A stretch of DNA of 6,018 nucleotides, taken from the NCBI GenBank assembly GCA_020058965.1, contig JAGVCY010000069.1, positions 1 to 6,018 on the forward strand. The letters are read 5' to 3'. The translations under genes were made by a program, and so were the position numbers. Numbering within the stretch: position 1 is the first letter of the stretch; each line of letters starts with the position of its first letter. The notes beneath the pieces were generated by a model, which worked only from the letters and a program-made list of their open reading frames with translations, ran no database searches and was not told the origin of the DNA. This document shows positions 1 to 3,300 of the stretch, in pieces. This DNA comes from Candidatus Omnitrophota bacterium (lineage in GTDB: Bacteria; Omnitrophota; Gorgyraeia; 2-02-FULL-51-18; JAGOUK01).

Positions 1-204
1 CACCTGTCGCGGCACGCCTCGCGATGCAAATGGTAGGCATCGCAGAGGCCAGGCGCGCTCGCTCCCATGCGCTCCTCGGCGGGGACACCTCGTCGCGCAT
101 GAAGTCCTCCGCAGACAGAACCTCCTGCCGGCGAACCGGCCCTCATCTCATAGAGGTGGGGGCGGTGGTATTGAGCGAGTCGGGATTAAAGATTTTTCTT
201 ACCC
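1..204. other. GC-rich region upstream of the giant gene, no confident gene
   Basis: Hand counts give about 67% G+C for 1-180 against about 43% for 181-360. A plus-strand frame is open from position 3 to TAG 245 (first ATG at 24), in the same phase as the giant gene, with an Arg/Ser-rich product of no recognised family; it could be the tail of an upstream gene. A competing minus-strand frame begins at ATG 100, with GGAGG 5 bases before it, and runs off the left edge (about 33 residues, starting MRDEVSPP), so a divergent gene is also possible. Neither is compelling. A 7-bp stem (GCGATGC 21-27 with GCATCGC 37-43) and a 5-bp stem (GCCGG 127-131 with CCGGC 136-140) are present but lack a U-run, so they are not intrinsic terminators. 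Confidence 0.3.
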
Positions 205-233
205 TTGAATTGCGGCTCTATCCCAAGCATACT
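205..233 (+). promoter_or_regulatory. Putative sigma70-type promoter for the giant gene
   Basis: TTGAAT (205-210) and CATACT (228-233) are separated by 17 bases and match the -35 and -10 consensus at four and five of six positions. Transcription would start near 240, giving a leader of about 48 bases before TTG 288. It lies at the switch from GC-rich to AT-richer DNA. The match is by eye only, and the sigma factor set of the host is unknown. Confidence 0.35.
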
Positions 234-275
234 TCCCGAGAATAGTTCAGGTCCCTTATAGTGTATAAGTCTAAT

Positions 276-280
276 AGGAG
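276..280 (+). promoter_or_regulatory. Shine-Dalgarno sequence deciding the TTG start
   Basis: AGGAG is followed by 7 bases (CGCCGAG) and then TTG 288. This strong core at ideal distance, with the signal peptide that follows, is the main reason for choosing the rare TTG codon over GTG 261. A TTG start would be expected to lower initiation rate. Confidence 0.65.
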
Positions 281-287
281 CGCCGAG

Positions 288-374
288 TTGCGGATTTGTT
301 CGTATAAAAAACCAATTAAATATGTCGCAGGCATTATTCTGGTCGCCTTTCTGGTGCAGGATGTGGCATGGGCT
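288..374 (+). other. Sec-type signal peptide (residues 1-29)
   Basis: The N-terminus has a basic n-region (Arg2, Lys7, Lys8, Lys11), a hydrophobic core from Val13 to Val23 (VAGIILVAFLV), and then QDVAWAS-P. Ala27-Trp28-Ala29 fits the small-x-small rule, which predicts signal peptidase I cleavage between Ala29 and Ser30 (374/375). Cys4 lies before the hydrophobic core, so it is not a lipobox cysteine, and I see no twin-arginine motif. The segment argues that the following modules are moved across the inner membrane. If cleavage fails, the same helix would anchor the protein with its bulk outside the cytoplasm. Confidence 0.8.
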
Positions 375-3300
375 TCGCCTGATCCGGGGGCGTTTCGGCA
401 CATCCCGACCCCGAGCGTTTTGTCCCAACCCGTGTCCCAAAGGGAGTTGCTAAAGGACCCGAGTCTCATCCGTGCGCCTTTTGAGTCTTGCATGGTCAAA
501 GAGATCCATCAAGGGACTAACGGCAAGCTTCTCATTCACATCCAAGACGCCCACGCCAACTACTCGGGCCAGCTGAACCTCGCCAAGACTCTCGAGAATT
601 TGAGTAAGACCTACAACATCAATCTCATTCTGGGCGAGGGCTCAGAAGGGGATATGACCTTGGACCGACTTAAGACCATTGCCGACCGAAAGACCTGGCA
701 AATTGCCGCCAAAAGATTTTTGCAAGACGGAGTGATCGTCGGTGAAGAGTATCTCAACCTGACAAGCGACCTGCCGCTCAAGATCATCGGGATCGAAGAC
801 CAGAAGCTCTACGACAAGAGTCTGGAGGTCTACGCCAAGCTCACCCGAAACCGGCAGGAAGTTCTGAACTACCTGCATACGATCCGCATCTCGCTCGACC
901 GGCTCAAGAACCGCCTTTATCCCAAAGATCTCCTAAGCTACGAGCAGAAGAAAAAAAATTCCCCGGAAGATATTTCCAAACGCCTGGAATTACTCGAACC
1001 CCTGGCCCTATCCCAAAAGATCGATTGGTCCAACTATCCCGAAGCCCGCAAGCTGTTAGATCTAAAGATCCAAGAAAAGTCCTTCTCCTTCGAACATATT
1101 GCCCAGGAACAAGAAAATCTCCTCGGCGCCCTAAGACTTAAAGGCAAAGGCCAAGAGGTGGATAAACTCTTAGAATCGCTGAAGAAGTCCTCCGGTTTTT
1201 CACAAATGCAACTTTGGGAGGAGCTTTTCCGGATCGCTGAAGACGGAGGAGCGAGTCTAAAAGACTTTCCGCGACTTTTAGATTACCGTAAGTTTATGAA
1301 GGCCTTCGGAGGGATCGATCTTGAGCAAGCGCAGGATGAGATCGAGCTTCTGGAAGACGAGATCTACAAACAAAAGCTGCCAGAGGAATCCGCCCGCAGG
1401 CTGAAAGCCATCGAACGCTTCCTGGAGCTCTTAGACCGCGCCTACAAGATCCAAATGTCGTCCAAAGATTTTGAAGCGCTCATCCTTAACCGCAAAGACT
1501 TTCCGACCGTTCCCTGGCAGGCCTTCCTCAACAACGAACTCTCCAAGCTGAACTACTTTGACGACCTGATCCCATACAAGGCGATCCTCGTAAAAGCCCT
1601 CAAACCCCTCTTTGACTTCTATGATCTCGTCGACCAAAGAGACCAGGCCTTCTTCGAACGCTCCATCAAAGCCATGCACGACAACAACCAAAAAACCGCC
1701 TTCCTGATCGCGGGCGGTTACCACACCTCCCATCTGACCGAACTCTTAAAGCAAGAAGACTTCTCCTACGTGGTCCTGACCCCCATCGTCCAGACTGAAA
1801 CCGACATCTCCAAATACGAAAAAACCTTGCTTCAGCCTCTGACCCTAAAGCATACGAACGGCCTGAACCACCCAAACAAAGCAAAAACCCGGGACGCGAC
1901 CGATACATTGAGAGAATCGTACCTTTGCGGTCTGGATCCCCCGGCAGTTGCCGCCCGCTTGGGCGCATATGGAGCGAAGCTCCCAGTCAATCTAAACATT
2001 TCGTCTATCCAAGCCGCGCTCGGTTCCAGGATGAGTGAAACCACCATACAATTGAAAGATGTCCGAGACTTTTATGCATTAAGAGATCTGACGGTGAAGC
2101 TCGAAAAAGGTGAAAAAATATATCTCATTGATCGGGATAGACGATATCTGTTAAAGCATAACCTAAATGCGTCCATGAGAAACATTACCTTGGAAGCGGA
2201 AGTAATTGAACCAAAAAACTTAGGAGAACCTCACCGGCTACTTAAAATCGTCAACCTATCAGCGATGCAAACTATGGGTTGGGATCCAAATGATTTGGAA
2301 ATTTTGTGTTCCACCCTACGCTTTGAAAACGATCCAAGATTATTGCAATTAATTCCTATCGCATTTTCACGACATCCATTTTTCGGAAACAACTATGTAA
2401 TATTTGATTTTAAATATATCGAAGGTAGCACATTCTATGATGCATTTAATTCTATGGAAGTTAAAGACCGTCTTGAATCGGTGGTCAAGCTGATAGTTGA
2501 ATTAGCCTATGTCCATCGAAAATATAAAATATTTCATGGAGATCTAAATTTAGGCAACTTAATTCTTGATCCTAATGGGTTGGTTGGGCTCACCGATTGG
2601 GAATTGACAACCTCACTTGGTTATCGCAATGAAACAATTGATAAAATTAATTCCGCTGCTAAATACATCGATATATTCAAGGTGGGGGCTCTGCTTGCTT
2701 ATGTCTATGGCTTCGAAAATATAACATTACCGCCCGCTGGACTGTATCCGCGTGATAAGGTTGGAAGCTTCTTCGATGATGTGTCCGTGCGTAACCTTAG
2801 AGGCAAGGCAAATATCACTCAGGAGCTGTCCTCAATTCCCGCACCTATTCAAGCGGTTATCCGCAAAGCGGTTCTTGCCGACCCCGCCGCCCATTATGAA
2901 TCGCTTGATGAACTTCTCGCCGACCTAAAAGCAGCCGAAGTCCCGATGAAAACCGAGCAAACCGATCCCGATCTCGAAAAAGGGGCCAGGTTAGGCGAGA
3001 AGTCCAGCGCGCGGATGGCGAATGCGGAAGACGCGTATTTTATTGAGGCATTTACGATGAGAAATAAATTGGAAGTATACGAAGATGCCCCGCTAGTCGG
3101 CATAAAAATATTTGAGCTTGATGAAAACCCGTCAGAGTTGATCCCGGCGCATAAATTCAACCTTTTTAAGGACGAAAAAGGTAAGTACTGGTTTTTTGCC
3201 GGTATGCACGATTCGGTGATCATCGAGCACGATCCTAAAACGGATGTGTCACTGACATCTTTCGGCCATTATGATTGCGTGAATATTTCTTTTAGAGGGC

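Noticed and set aside
21..43. Inverted repeat GCGATGC / GCATCGC with 9-base loop
   Set aside because: It is a 7-bp stem in GC-rich DNA with no U-run or partner element; it could be chance and is not evidence of a terminator or attachment site.
2..100. Minus-strand frame from ATG at 100 with GGAGG 5 bases upstream, running off the left edge
   Set aside because: Only about 33 codons are visible and no family is recognised; it stays a possibility for a divergent gene but is too short to call.
24..245. Plus-strand open frame of 73 codons ending at TAG 243-245
   Set aside because: Short, Arg/Ser-rich and GC-driven, with no recognised domain and no ribosome site at ATG 24. It is open to the left edge, so it may be a gene tail, but it is not supported enough to call as a CDS. 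It contains AARLA and SSRM, which recall the junction motifs, but this is likely chance in Arg/Ala-rich sequence.
243..245. TAG readthrough joining the upstream frame to the giant gene
   Set aside because: The two frames are in phase with only this stop in frame between them, but a good ribosome site and a signal peptide follow directly, which is what a true N-terminus looks like. No readthrough or recoding signal is visible.
186..499. Two overlapping minus-strand open frames across the start of the giant gene
   Set aside because: They oppose the promoter, ribosome site and signal peptide of the plus-strand gene, overlap each other in different frames and show no protein motifs.
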